A DNA stretch of 64,000 bases, from contig NZ_JBHFNP010000170.1 of the NCBI RefSeq assembly GCF_041929235.1, positions 62,001 to 126,000 of the forward strand, written 5' to 3'. Below are positions 36,084-44,744 of this stretch, one piece after another (position 1 is the stretch's first letter; the number at the start of each line of letters is the position of its first letter). Source of the stretch: Microseira sp041929235 (GTDB lineage: Bacteria; Cyanobacteriota; Cyanobacteriia; Cyanobacteriales; Aerosakkonemataceae). A program made the position numbers and the translations under genes. The notes under the pieces were generated by a model, which saw nothing but the letters and a program-made list of their open reading frames with translations, did not search any database and had not been told where the DNA came from.

Positions 36084-36823
36084 AGAAATTCCGCTCAAAT
36101 GTTCACTTGTTAGAGGAAAAAACCGTGGTTCCATTACGCGATAACAACCCCACCACAACCACCGCATATATTACCTATGGGTTAATTGCGGCTAATATTC
36201 TCGTTTTTCTTTATCAAGTGAGCCTAACCACGCAACAGTTACAGAGGTTTTTATACGCTGCGGCGTTAGTACCCTGCCAGCTTTCAGCCACTTGTCCAAT
36301 TGGTGCAGAAAGTCAAGGAATTCCTGAGTGGATGACTTTGATTACATCGCAATTTTTACATGGAGGTTTTTTGCATATTGCGGGAAATATGTTGTTTTTA
36401 TGGATTTTTGGCAATAACATTGAAGACCGCTTGGGTCATATAAAATATTTAATTTTTTACCTAACCTGCGGCGTTTTAGCAGGACTGAGCCAGTGGGTGT
36501 TCTCGGTAAATTCTACGATTCCATCCTTGGGTGCGAGCGGTGCAATTGCTGGGGTGTTGGGTGCGTACATTCTCCGGTTCCCGCGCGCCGAAATTTTGAC
36601 CTTAATTCCCTTGGGATTCTTTATCACTACCGCGCGACTTCCTGCCTATTTATTTTTGGGATTTTGGTTCGTTCAGCAAGCGTTTTACGGGCTGGCTAGC
36701 TTACAAGTTCGCACCAATGTTGGTATGGAAAGTGGTGGAATAGCCTACTGGGCGCACGCTGGAGGCTTCGTTTTTGGAGCGATTCTTGGCCCCCTATTTG
36801 GGTTATACAACCGCCGCCCTTAA
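36080..36823 (+). CDS. Rhomboid-family intramembrane serine protease
   Basis: 247 residues with a TTG start overlapping the ATPase stop. Rhomboid signatures are present: LITSQFLHGGFLHIAGNMLF, the catalytic serine in SLGASGAIAGVLGAY and the catalytic histidine in YWAHAGGFVFGAILG. About six transmembrane segments are seen. It cleaves transmembrane substrates within the membrane; the substrate is unknown. The overlap suggests it was once cotranscribed with the ATPase, so the IS may also affect it. Confidence 0.92.
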   Translation: MKKFRSNVHLLEEKTVVPLRDNNPTTTTAYITYGLIAANILVFLYQVSLTTQQLQRFLYAAALVPCQLSATCPIGAESQGIPEWMTLITSQFLHGGFLHIAGNMLFLWIFGNNIEDRLGHIKYLIFYLTCGVLAGLSQWVFSVNSTIPSLGASGAIAGVLGAYILRFPRAEILTLIPLGFFITTARLPAYLFLGFWFVQQAFYGLASLQVRTNVGMESGGIAYWAHAGGFVFGAILGPLFGLYNRRP

Positions 36824-36880
36824 ATAGTATGAATATCTCGACAAGCACGAACAAACCGATTAGAAATAACAGCATTAGAG

Positions 36881-37348
36881 ATGTCCTTTGATTTTGTTGA
36901 GTTTTTTTATCTCTTACTTCGCCTCATCGCTGCTTTCCTGTTGTCCTTTCCTGTAGCATGGGAACGCGAACAGTCTACGCGGACGATGGGATTGCGTACC
37001 TTCCCCCTAGTAGCGATGGCAAGTTGTGGCTATGTGTTGGTGGCGAGTGCGGTCGTAGGGTCTGGTAGCGAACAGCAAGCGCGCATTATCCAAGGATTGA
37101 TCAGCGGGATCGGCTTTATTGCAGGTGGAGCGATATTAAAGCAAGGTGGCGGAGTGCATGGAACAGCTACTGCAGCTAGCATTTGGACAACAGGAGTAAT
37201 CGGTGCTGCGGTGGCATATCAGGATTATGAGATTGCCGTAGTCGTGAGTCTGATTAACTTTCTCACCCTACGATTGCTCACTCCCGTGGAGCGCAAAACT
37301 GGTAAACCCGATCGACCAAAGAATGAATCTCCCAATACAGAGTCATAA
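36881..37348 (+). CDS. MgtC/SapB-family membrane protein
   Basis: 155 residues with four hydrophobic segments and the family motifs FPVAWEREQSTRTMGLRTFP, then RIIQGLISGIGFIAGGAILK and GTATAASIWTTGVIGAAVAY. The C-terminal soluble domain of the long MgtC form is missing; short forms are common. MgtC proteins are linked to low-Mg2+ survival and ATPase regulation. The nearby P-type ATPase may be functionally related. Confidence 0.9.
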   Translation: MSFDFVEFFYLLLRLIAAFLLSFPVAWEREQSTRTMGLRTFPLVAMASCGYVLVASAVVGSGSEQQARIIQGLISGIGFIAGGAILKQGGGVHGTATAASIWTTGVIGAAVAYQDYEIAVVVSLINFLTLRLLTPVERKTGKPDRPKNESPNTES

Positions 37349-37539
37349 CACACCTTTTGATAGATGTTCTCTTTTAGTAGCGATCGCATCCAGGTCGAAT
37401 TCAGATAATGGTTAGTCCTGGGGTAGAGGGTGAATCTATGCCGCTGGTAGAAGTTGGGCAAAACACAAATCGTTACTTTAGTAGGAAGCTACCTGCTCTA
37501 ACGAGCGATCGCACTACAACCAACACCAGCTTTCCTAAT

Positions 37540-39039
37540 ATGACAGACCCTCAAACACAGGATGAACAGATCGATCAAGGCGAAACTCTAACCAATCGCC
37601 AAGGGCATCCAATATCAGATAATCAAAATGTCAGAACCGTGGGAGATCGAGGTCCCACCGTACTGGAAAACTATAACTTTCTAGAAAAAATCACTCACTT
37701 CGATCGCGAACGTGTTCCAGAGCGCGTCGTTCATGCGCGAGGAGCAGGCGCACATGGCTATTTTGAAGCCTACGGAACCGTTGGTGATGAACAAATCGGC
37801 AAATACACCCGCGCCAAACTGTTTCAGGAAAAAGGAAAAATCACCCCCGTATTTGTTCGCTTTTCCACCGTTACCCACGGCGGTCATTCTCCGGAAACAT
37901 TACGCGATCCGCGCGGATTTGCTGTCAAGTTTTACACCGAAGATGGCAACTGGGATTTAGTGGGAAATAACCTAAAAATCTTTTTTATCCGCGATCCGAT
38001 TAAGTTTCCTGACTTGATTCACGCCTTCAAACCCGATCCAGTCCATAATCGTCAAGATCCGAATCGCATTTTTGATTTCCTCAGCTTGACGCCGGAATCG
38101 ATGCACATGGTAACCTGGTTGTTTAGTCCTTGGGGAATTCCCGCCAGCTACCGATTTATGGAAGGCTCAGGGGTCAACACTTATAAATGGGTGAATGCTG
38201 ATGGTGTGGGGCATTTGGTCAAGTATCATTGGCGACCTAAACAGGGGCTAAAATTCCTGACTCAGGCACAAGCTGAGGAAATTCAGGCGAAAAACTTTAA
38301 TCATGCTACCGAGGATTTGTATGAAGCGATCGCGCGCGGCGAATATCCGGAATGGGAATTTTGCGTGCAAATCATGTCGGATGATGAGCATTCCGAACTC
38401 GATTTCGATCCCTTAGATGATACCAAAATCTGGCCTCAAGAACAGTTCCCCTGGCTCCTTGTCGGGCGCATGGTGCTAGACAAAAACCCAACCAACTATT
38501 TTGCTGAAGTAGAGCAAGCGGCATTTGGAACTGGGGTATTAGTGGATGGGCTAGACTTTTCAGACGATAAAATGCTTCAAGGTCGGACGTTTTCTTACTC
38601 AGATACCCAGCGCTATCGCGTTGGACCAAACTATCTCCAATTGCCGATTAATCAACCCAAAACAAGGGTGGCAACGAATCAGCAGGGTGGTGCGATGGAG
38701 TATTCCGTCAATACCGTCGAAGCAGGTGCAAATCCGCATATTAATTATGAGCCAAGCAGCATCGACGGATTGAAAGAAGCGCCAAAATCTGGCAAAGATC
38801 ATACTCCCTACGTGCAAGGAATCGTCGGACGAGCAAGAATCAGCCGCACAAACGATTATGGGCAAGCAGGAGAGCGCTATCGCACCTTTTCCGATTTTGA
38901 GCGCGATGATTTGATTCTCAACTTGGTGACACAGTTAAAACAGTGTAACCCAGAGATTCAAAACCGGATGGTGGAACATTTCACAAAATGCGACCCAGAT
39001 TACGGTTCGCGGGTGCGAGAAGGACTGAACCAAGGATGA
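37540..39039 (+). CDS. Monofunctional haem catalase
   Basis: 499 residues from the ATG at 37540 (MTDPQTQDEQ). An upstream ATG at 37408 would add 44 residues with no homology and runs through a HIP1 site, so the shorter form is preferred. Catalase motifs are intact: ERVPERVVHARGAGAHGYFE with the active histidine, the asparagine region DGNWDLVGNNLKIFFIRD, and the haem-tyrosine region near SYSDTQRYRVGPNYLQLP. It is a small-subunit clade catalase that breaks down H2O2 in the cytosol. Confidence 0.94.
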   Translation: MTDPQTQDEQIDQGETLTNRQGHPISDNQNVRTVGDRGPTVLENYNFLEKITHFDRERVPERVVHARGAGAHGYFEAYGTVGDEQIGKYTRAKLFQEKGKITPVFVRFSTVTHGGHSPETLRDPRGFAVKFYTEDGNWDLVGNNLKIFFIRDPIKFPDLIHAFKPDPVHNRQDPNRIFDFLSLTPESMHMVTWLFSPWGIPASYRFMEGSGVNTYKWVNADGVGHLVKYHWRPKQGLKFLTQAQAEEIQAKNFNHATEDLYEAIARGEYPEWEFCVQIMSDDEHSELDFDPLDDTKIWPQEQFPWLLVGRMVLDKNPTNYFAEVEQAAFGTGVLVDGLDFSDDKMLQGRTFSYSDTQRYRVGPNYLQLPINQPKTRVATNQQGGAMEYSVNTVEAGANPHINYEPSSIDGLKEAPKSGKDHTPYVQGIVGRARISRTNDYGQAGERYRTFSDFERDDLILNLVTQLKQCNPEIQNRMVEHFTKCDPDYGSRVREGLNQG

Positions 39040-39257
39040 TCGGGACTGACGCAGGTCGAGGCGATCGCCAAAGTTTCTGCGTGGATCTATTTTTCACAGA
39101 AACCCCGTTTCGACCGTCGTTCGCGCTAGCGTTGGGAGGCATATCTCTGGTTGCAAAACCAACGATTTTTCGTATCACCTTAATTTCTTTCTTGGATGTT
39201 AACGTTTCGCTCCTTAGCCATTTGTGCAGGCATTGCTTACCTCGCTGGTTGCCTATC
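39040..39257. repeat. Decayed MITE and HIP1 repeat region
   Basis: No gene is supported in this spacer. GGGACTGACGCAGG at about 39042 and CAAAGTTTCTGCGTGGATCT with CAGAAACCCCGTTTCGACCG look like a decayed copy of the AGGACTTACGCAA MITE family. A GGAGGCATATCTC arm resembles the GCGATATGCC palindrome. Confidence 0.45.
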
Positions 39258-40028
39258 CTACTTAACACGACGTTTAGCATGACGTTCGTAATCTTCAAAC
39301 CGCAATTTTGCGATCGCATTTCTAGAAACGGTTCTAGCCACAATACCTTCGCCTCGACCACCTGCACCCTCATCGAGTGCAACCTTAGTTTGCGGCAGCG
39401 TTGCCTGAAGAAATTCATAGGTTTCTTGAATACTAACTGGCAGCGCCGCAACTTTGGCAATTCGCGGCGTTAGCTCAAATCCGTAATTTTTTGCCGCATT
39501 ATTGAGTTGCTCTTCATCAAGGAATGCCTGACCACCATTGTCCCGCCACGCTGCTAGTTGCTGAACAGATTTAGAGAACAACGTTTCGATGTCTGTGAGG
39601 ACTGCAACATCAAACAGTCGCCAACCAATGCCTTGTTGTGACGTGTATTGCTTGCTAGCAGCCGTAATTTTGCCCCCATAAAGTTCAAGGTATACAACAA
39701 CAATCTCACTCTGCACCTGGGGCAATGAATCTGCAACGTTTTTGAGCGCATCCACGATACCGAGTGCCGGATTCCCAATCAGGTCGCCTTTGGCAAACAA
39801 CAATTCTTCTCTGCTACCTAAGACAAAGTTACCATCAGGCAAAAGAATAATGCGAGAGTTAGTACCGTCTACTTTCTCAGTCAGGATAATCTCGCCATCA
39901 AAACTAACCGTCTCTTCTAGTAAAGCTCCTTTATCGCCCAGTGTATGGTATGTAGGGATACTGGGATATTTAGTCATGGAATTGAGCTTGTTTAGGTCAC
40001 AAATCCCCATTGCAAAATCGTAACTCAT
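39258..40028 (-). CDS. RNA ligase-family protein (Rnl2-like)
   Basis: 256 residues; an in-frame ATG at 39977 (MTKYPSIPTYHTLGDKG) is an alternative start. The nucleotidyltransferase motif ILTEKVDGTNSRIILLPDG has the KxDG lysine that would take AMP. Later motifs are YLELYGGKI, GWRLFDVAVL, RGEGIVARTV and AIAKLRFEDYERHAKR, matching the order I, III, IIIa, IV, V of covalent nucleotidyltransferases in the T4 Rnl2 group. It could repair or seal RNA, for example cut tRNA; the real substrate is unknown. A RelE-type toxin lies about 640 bases away, but no operon link is seen. Confidence 0.85.
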   Translation of the reverse strand: MSYDFAMGICDLNKLNSMTKYPSIPTYHTLGDKGALLEETVSFDGEIILTEKVDGTNSRIILLPDGNFVLGSREELLFAKGDLIGNPALGIVDALKNVADSLPQVQSEIVVVYLELYGGKITAASKQYTSQQGIGWRLFDVAVLTDIETLFSKSVQQLAAWRDNGGQAFLDEEQLNNAAKNYGFELTPRIAKVAALPVSIQETYEFLQATLPQTKVALDEGAGGRGEGIVARTVSRNAIAKLRFEDYERHAKRRVK

Positions 40029-40398
40029 ATGACTGCATAATCTTCTTTATGTATTACTATTATAGTATGAGTTTTACTACAATTTAATCCTGCGATAAGC
40101 TTTAAACAAAAAAGCTTGAGATTCCGTAGGTTGGGTTTCCCACGGTAAAGCCAACCTACTACTTTAAAACCAGGCGATCCAGAACCGATTGTACGCTTGC
40201 ACGAGGTGTTTAATCGGGTGTGGGTTTCTTGGAGCGATAGCTAAGCGCATCCGCGCCGCGCAAGCTTCCGCTTCACGCGCAGCTAGGGGTGTGCATATCG
40301 CGCCCGTTACGCCAACCAATTCCACCACCAGCATTGTCGGAAACTGACCAACAGTGGAGCGAAGCGTTATTAGCTCGATTTCGCGAAATGTAAAGATC
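40029..40398. other. Intergenic remnant region
   Basis: No intact gene. An inverted repeat, GTAGGTTGG (40126-40134) with CCAACCTAC (40151-40159), is followed by a short open stretch (40170-40244) encoding PGDPEPIVRLHEVFNRVWVS, which looks like the tail of a lost gene. After it comes a GCTTCCGCTTCACGCGC / CATATCGC palindromic repeat. Confidence 0.45.
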
Positions 40399-40526
40399 AG
40401 GACTTACGCAAAATCACCTTTGTTTCTCTGAAAAATCGTCGGGAAAGCCAACTAGAGATATGCACACCCCTAGCTACGCGAACGTAGCTTGAAACCCGGT
40501 TTCTCAGAGCGTCGTGTGTAAGTCCT
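40399..40526. mobile_element. MITE of the AGGACTTACGCAA family with a nested repeat
   Basis: AGGACTTACGCAA at 40399-40411 and GTGTGTAAGTCCT ending at 40526 are the imperfect terminal repeats. AAAGAT flanks both ends, consistent with a target-site duplication. A GATATGCACACCCCTAGCTA / CGCGAACGTAG block inside looks like a palindromic repeat inserted later. Confidence 0.7.
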
Positions 40527-40656
40527 AAAGATTTCTAAGTCGCGGGTATTCTTGGACAAGAATCTGCTTAATTTCTGCATCCAGCACAGGAATCTTATTG
40601 ACGATAACATCCCACACAATATCGTAATCAACGCCAAAGTATTTATGAATCCGCAA
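40525..40656 (-). pseudogene. C-terminal fragment of a HepT-like (DUF86) protein
   Basis: The minus-strand frame reads RIHKYFGVDYDIVWDVIVNK, IPVLDAEIKQILVQEYPRLR and stops at the MITE border. The (H)xYFGVDxxxVW pattern is the usual C-terminal part of HepT/DUF86 toxins, but the preceding R-x4-6-H catalytic region is absent. The MITE supplies the stop codon. HepT proteins pair with MNT-type nucleotidyltransferase antitoxins; none is present. Confidence 0.6.
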
Positions 40657-40668
40657 CTACCGACGCAG

Positions 40669-40953
40669 TTAATAAACTTCATCATGCGTTCCGATGTCGA
40701 GCAGAACAATGACTTCAGTATTAGTTTGCGAATCTTGTTCAATGGAAAAGACAATACGACAATCATAGCCGCAAGAGCAGGACTGAAGACCTTCGAGGTT
40801 GCCGCTCAGTTTGTGCGTACCCAGGTTTGGGGCAAATACGTCTGCTTCCATTTGTTGAAGAGTGTCTTCAATACTTTGCTGGATGTCAACGTTTCGCTTT
40901 ACAAACTTGCGGAATGCTCGTTTGAACTTGGGGGTTAAAACCAAAGCTCTCAT
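40669..40953 (-). CDS. RelE/YafQ-type toxin
   Basis: 94 residues of the RelE/ParE superfamily: MRALVLTPKFKRAFRKFVKR, a central DVFAPNLGTHKLSGNLEGLQ, and CGYDCRIVFSIEQ with VIVLLDIGTHDEVY. The GTHxxVY ending is typical of the YafQ-like cyanobacterial group, whose C-terminal histidine takes part in mRNA cleavage. It overlaps the antitoxin gene by four bases (ATGA). Confidence 0.85.
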   Translation of the reverse strand: MRALVLTPKFKRAFRKFVKRNVDIQQSIEDTLQQMEADVFAPNLGTHKLSGNLEGLQSCSCGYDCRIVFSIEQDSQTNTEVIVLLDIGTHDEVY

Positions 40954-41177
40954 GCTTCTGGATCGTGCAAAGACTGGCGCAATGCTGCAACCACATCTTG
41001 GGCTGACTGGGGTTCAAATTTCCCTGCACGGAAATCCGCCAAGGTTCTTAGTGCATCCGCAGCGATTTCTTTTCGGCGACTTTCGTGGTAGCGGTTTTGC
41101 AGAATTTTGATCAGCATTTCCTGCTGTTCATAGGGCAGTTGTAAAGCGGTTTCTAGCACTTGGTCGAGAGTATTCAT
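40950..41177 (-). CDS. Antitoxin of the RelE-type module
   Basis: 75 residues: TLDQVLETALQLPYEQQEML as a helical N-terminal part, then a charged segment (NRYHESRRKEIAADALRTLA) and a tail (FEPQSAQDVVAALRQSLHD). No obvious RHH or HTH motif is present, but this type often precedes RelE/ParE genes in cyanobacteria. Coupled to the toxin by an ATGA overlap. Confidence 0.75.
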   Translation of the reverse strand: MNTLDQVLETALQLPYEQQEMLIKILQNRYHESRRKEIAADALRTLADFRAGKFEPQSAQDVVAALRQSLHDPEA

Positions 41178-41355
41178 GGAATTAGGCTATTACCTCTCTT
41201 GTTGCAACAGCTTAGGAAGTTAAGTAAATTGTATCGCTCATCTGATCGAGTTGCGAGGTACTCTCTTTTCACCCATCAGTTAATTCTGATAGATAGGAGA
41301 CTTCGCACTACTTTAGAAACCCAGTTTCGCAGAAGTTACCGGGTTTCTGAGCAAT

Positions 41356-42639
41356 TTAAGCTAAAGCAGGAACGGGTATTGTCAGATGCGGATATAACGG
41401 GAAGCGCGAACACAACGACGCTACCCGACCCCGACAGTCACTCGCTACTGTTTCATCTTCCGGATGCAACAGCCGGTCTGCAATAATGTTGGCAATTTCG
41501 GTAAATTCTGCCGTTCCCATCCCCCGCGTGGTCATCGCGGGCGAACCCAAGCGCAATCCCGACGTTACAAACGGCGACTCGGTATCAAATGGCACTGTAT
41601 TTTTATTCGCCGTAATGTTCACTGCGCTGACCAGTTTGTCTGCCAGCTTTCCGGTCATGCGTATGCTACGTAAATCTACTAGCATCAAGTGATTGTCAGT
41701 GCCCCCGGATACAATTTTGAATCCCCGTGCTTGCAGTTGGGCTGCCATTGCTTTGGCATTTTCGATGACTTGCGCCGAATAGGTTTTATATTCGGGTTTG
41801 AGGGCTTCGCCAAACGCCACTGCTTTAGCGGCGATGACATGTTCCAATGGTCCGCCTTGAGTACCGGGGAAAACGGCTTTATCGAGTTGTTTGCCCAATT
41901 CGGCGTCGTTGGTCATAATTAAACCACCTCTGGGGCCGCGCAAGGTTTTGTGGGTGGTGGTGGTGACGACGTGACAGTGGGGTAGGGGATTGGGGTGATG
42001 TCCGGTGGCGACTAACCCGGCGATGTGGGCGATGTCGGCTAACAGGTAAGCGCCTATTTCGTCGGCGATCGCTCTAAACTTTTCAAAGTCGATAATCCGC
42101 GGATAAGCCGAATAGCCGCAAATAATTAATTTCGGACGATGTTGCAGCGCCTGTTCCCGCACTTGGTCATAATCTAATTGCTCGGTTGCTTGACTGACGC
42201 CGTAGTGCTGAACTTGAAACCATTTCCCCGATACATTCACGGGGGAACCGTGGGTTAAGTGTCCGCCGTGGGACAAATCCATCCCCATAATCGTATCCCC
42301 TGGTTTGAGCAGGGACAGGAATACGGCAAAATTGGCTTGAGCGCCGGAGTGGGGTTGGACATTCGCCCAAGCAGCGCCAAACAATTGCTTAACTCGGTCG
42401 ATGGCGAGTTGTTCGATTTTATCGATATATTCGCAGCCACCGTAATAGCGCTTTCCAGGTAAACCTTCGGCGTATTTGTTGGTTAAAACCGATCCTTGGG
42501 CGGCTAGAACAGCTGGCGAAGTGAAGTTTTCGCTAGCAATTAATTCTAAATGGTCCCGTTGTCGCCCAAGCTCTTGAGCAATTAAGTCTGCAACCATTGG
42601 ATCGGTTTCGGCGAGGAAGTCTAAGTTAGTTTGAGTCAC
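41356..42639 (-). CDS. glyA: Serine hydroxymethyltransferase
   Basis: 427 residues from a GTG at 42639 (TQTNLDFLAETDP), the usual cyanobacterial start; a TTG at 42651 adds four. Motifs are intact: HLELIASENFTSPAVL, KRYYGGCEYIDKIE, and the PLP-lysine region VVTTTTHKTLRGPRGG. It converts serine and tetrahydrofolate to glycine and 5,10-methylene-tetrahydrofolate, supplying one-carbon units and taking part in photorespiration. The enzyme is soluble and dimeric or tetrameric. It appears to be monocistronic, with palindromic repeats on the upstream side. Confidence 0.97.
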   Translation of the reverse strand: MTQTNLDFLAETDPMVADLIAQELGRQRDHLELIASENFTSPAVLAAQGSVLTNKYAEGLPGKRYYGGCEYIDKIEQLAIDRVKQLFGAAWANVQPHSGAQANFAVFLSLLKPGDTIMGMDLSHGGHLTHGSPVNVSGKWFQVQHYGVSQATEQLDYDQVREQALQHRPKLIICGYSAYPRIIDFEKFRAIADEIGAYLLADIAHIAGLVATGHHPNPLPHCHVVTTTTHKTLRGPRGGLIMTNDAELGKQLDKAVFPGTQGGPLEHVIAAKAVAFGEALKPEYKTYSAQVIENAKAMAAQLQARGFKIVSGGTDNHLMLVDLRSIRMTGKLADKLVSAVNITANKNTVPFDTESPFVTSGLRLGSPAMTTRGMGTAEFTEIANIIADRLLHPEDETVASDCRGRVASLCSRFPLYPHLTIPVPALA

Positions 42640-42659
42640 AATGCGTCCCAAGAATATTT

Positions 42660-42710
42660 ATTGACAGTGCGTTCGCGCAGCGTGCCGGAGGCATATCGCG
42701 TTCCCCATGA
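42660..42710. repeat. GCGATATGCC-type palindromic repeat upstream of glyA
   Basis: GTGCGTTCGCGCAGCGTGCC followed by GGAGGCATATCGCG is another copy of the repeat that disrupts the ydcF-like gene at 7682. Here it lies about 30 bases before the glyA start, inside its probable leader. Confidence 0.65.
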
Positions 42711-42926
42711 TAGCGCCGTTTTTCCAATCTCTGACAGAAGTTCAGCCTCTTTTTAACAACTTCTGCCTCGGATTTGCCATGAACCTATCCCACACACTCG
42801 CGTTCCCGTGGTTTGGCTTGTAGGAGGAGCTTAAGTTAAGCTATGTGTGTATTTATACTATTTTCCCACATTGTTAACTTAAAATTAACTCAGTTGCATC
42901 ACCGGATGTACTGGAGGTGTAAAACT

Positions 42927-43124
42927 ATGTTAGTCATCTTAATGGAAGAGCAAGTCCTTCCTCCCCAAGTTGTTTGTCAAACCTGCTTGCTAGCTGACCA
43001 CAGCGGTCAACCCCGCTGGCGAGGCGGTCAACTGCGTTGCGGTCACGCCGTTGGCAAACTGGGGGAAAATCAACCAGACCAGTACGAATGTCAAATGGGC
43101 TTCCGCATCGCCAATATCAAGTAG
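42927..43124 (+). CDS. Small cysteine-containing conserved protein
   Basis: 65 residues. The ATG at 42927 is preferred because GGAGGTG lies 9 bases upstream. Cysteines occur as VVCQTCLLADHSGQPRWRGG, then LRCGHAVGKL and YECQMGFRIANI. The CxxC plus later Cys and His could form a small zinc ribbon. I recall similar short cyanobacterial proteins without known function. A hairpin (GCCAAAGAC with GTCTTTGGC, about 43162-43199) follows. Confidence 0.65.
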   Translation: MLVILMEEQVLPPQVVCQTCLLADHSGQPRWRGGQLRCGHAVGKLGENQPDQYECQMGFRIANIK

Positions 43125-43264
43125 CAGCACCAGCGAACTTCAGTAATATCCAGGCATGACAGCCAAAGACGCCCCTAGCGCCTGGGTTCGGTCTTTGGCG
43201 GCGTGGCTGCGCTATCCTGGGTTTAAGAGGAACGATTCTGATGGCGCGAAAGGAGAAAAAATCG

Positions 43265-43744
43265 ATGACTTGGCGGGGAACGACGACTGTTAGAGAGCGC
43301 ATTTTTGCCAGCCTTCCTTATTTGCTGCCTTTGATTGAGGGTCTAGCTTTTGGGAGTTTTTTGTTTCAACAGTTTCCTGTTTTTCAATACATTCTCATCC
43401 CCTTAATACCCGTGATGGCGATCTATGGTGCTTTGGGACCTTTCGCAGGGATAATTATCTTTTTTGCGTTGTACTTTGCCGTAGTCCGCAACGAAAGGAT
43501 CGCCCACTTTATTCGCTTCAATACGATGCAGGCGATTCTGATCGACATTGTTTTGGTCTTATGCGGTCTGATCGTGTCAATTTTGAAGCAAGGTATCCAA
43601 ATTCCCTTTATCGTTGAAACGATTTACAACGTAATATTTTTGGGCGTCTTAGCAGCAGTAATTTACTCGGTAGCGCAGTCGCTGCTGGGACGTTATGCAG
43701 AAATTCCCACGATTTCTGAAGCCGTCCACATGCAAGTGCGATAG
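43265..43744 (+). CDS. Tic20-family protein
   Basis: 159 residues from the ATG at 43265, which has AAGGAG 10 bases upstream; the ATG at 43241 is also in frame. Four hydrophobic helices and the pattern RIFASLPYLLPLIEGLAFGS, FALYFAVVRNERIAHFIRFN, TMQAILIDIVLVL are typical of the Tic20 family. In plastids Tic20 is part of the inner-envelope protein import machinery. The cyanobacterial homologues sit in the plasma membrane with unclear function. Confidence 0.9.
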   Translation: MTWRGTTTVRERIFASLPYLLPLIEGLAFGSFLFQQFPVFQYILIPLIPVMAIYGALGPFAGIIIFFALYFAVVRNERIAHFIRFNTMQAILIDIVLVLCGLIVSILKQGIQIPFIVETIYNVIFLGVLAAVIYSVAQSLLGRYAEIPTISEAVHMQVR

Positions 43745-43752
43745 AAACAGCA

Positions 43753-44544
43753 CTACGAGGGTGCGGTTGAGGGTCTTGCGACAACGGTATTATCCAGCAA
43801 TCCAATCCCCTCAATTTCAACTCGCACGCGATCGCCCACCTGCATCGCCCCGATCCCTGCTGGGGTGCCGGTCAAAACCACATCCCCAGGTAGCAGGGTC
43901 ATCACTTGACTAATATAGGACACCAGTTGCTCTGGCGAAAATACCATCTGATCGATGGACGCCGATTGTACTGGCTCTGGATTATCATTCAAAAACGTTT
44001 GCAATCTGGCTCCTGGACTCAATTCGCGCACGATCCAAGGACCTAACGGACAGAAGGTATCGAATCCTTTAGCTCGCGTCCACTGACTATCCTTTCTTTG
44101 TAAATCTCGCGCCGTCACGTCGTTGGCGATGGTGTAACCCCAAATTTTCGCTCCCGCTTGTTGGGGCGTACAATCGAAGGTGCGATCGCCAATCACCAGC
44201 GCCAGTTCCCCTTCGTAATCAACGCGCTGAGACTGGGGAGGATACCAAATATCGGTAGCAGTGGGAATTACCGTTGTCGGTGGCTTCAAAAATAATAGCG
44301 GCTCTTTTGGCACATCGGTTCCCATTTCGTTGGCGTGAGCAGCATAATTTTTACCCACCGCTACAATTTTGGACGGCGCGCAAGGAGCCAGTAGCTTGTA
44401 ACTGTCTGGTTCTAACTCCACATTGGTAGGTTGACCTTGCAACCAAGGGGGCGCATCCAGGATGATGACGCTGCGACTCAGTTGTAATAAGCCGTAATAA
44501 GTCTCACCCTTCGTAGTCTGAACTCGGACGTAGCGTTTAGCCAT
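43753..44544 (-). CDS. Fumarylacetoacetate hydrolase-family enzyme
   Basis: 263 residues with family motifs: KIVAVGKNYAAHANEMGTDV, then YEGELALVIG, GYTIANDVTARDLQ, FDTFCPLGPWIV and LLPGDVVLTGTPAGIGAMQV. Glutamate and aspartate metal ligands are in place. Members hydrolyse C-C bonds or decarboxylate beta-keto acids (FAH, acylpyruvase, oxaloacetate decarboxylase). The most similar type is YcgM/FAHD1-like, so oxaloacetate or acylpyruvate is a likely substrate. Convergent with the Tic20 gene. Confidence 0.9.
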   Translation of the reverse strand: MAKRYVRVQTTKGETYYGLLQLSRSVIILDAPPWLQGQPTNVELEPDSYKLLAPCAPSKIVAVGKNYAAHANEMGTDVPKEPLLFLKPPTTVIPTATDIWYPPQSQRVDYEGELALVIGDRTFDCTPQQAGAKIWGYTIANDVTARDLQRKDSQWTRAKGFDTFCPLGPWIVRELSPGARLQTFLNDNPEPVQSASIDQMVFSPEQLVSYISQVMTLLPGDVVLTGTPAGIGAMQVGDRVRVEIEGIGLLDNTVVARPSTAPS

Positions 44545-44744
44545 AAATTAGAGGGACAGGGAAAAAGTACGGGGAAAAACAGAGTATTAGCCCGGGCGAT
44601 CGCGTGGTGCGATCGCCGACTGCTATTGACACTGTATGAGAACGGGAGCGTGGTAGCGCGGGATTTTTAAATCGACACCCAAACGCGACTCGGCATTTTT
44701 AACTATTGGGGAGTTTGACTTGCTCTCGCTCCCATGCTCAACAC

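Noticed and set aside
38981..39473. Open frames of about 160 codons on both strands over the catalase end, the MITE-like spacer and the RNA ligase end
   Set aside because: They run through repeat sequence and overlap the ends of two well-supported genes; no motif is seen.
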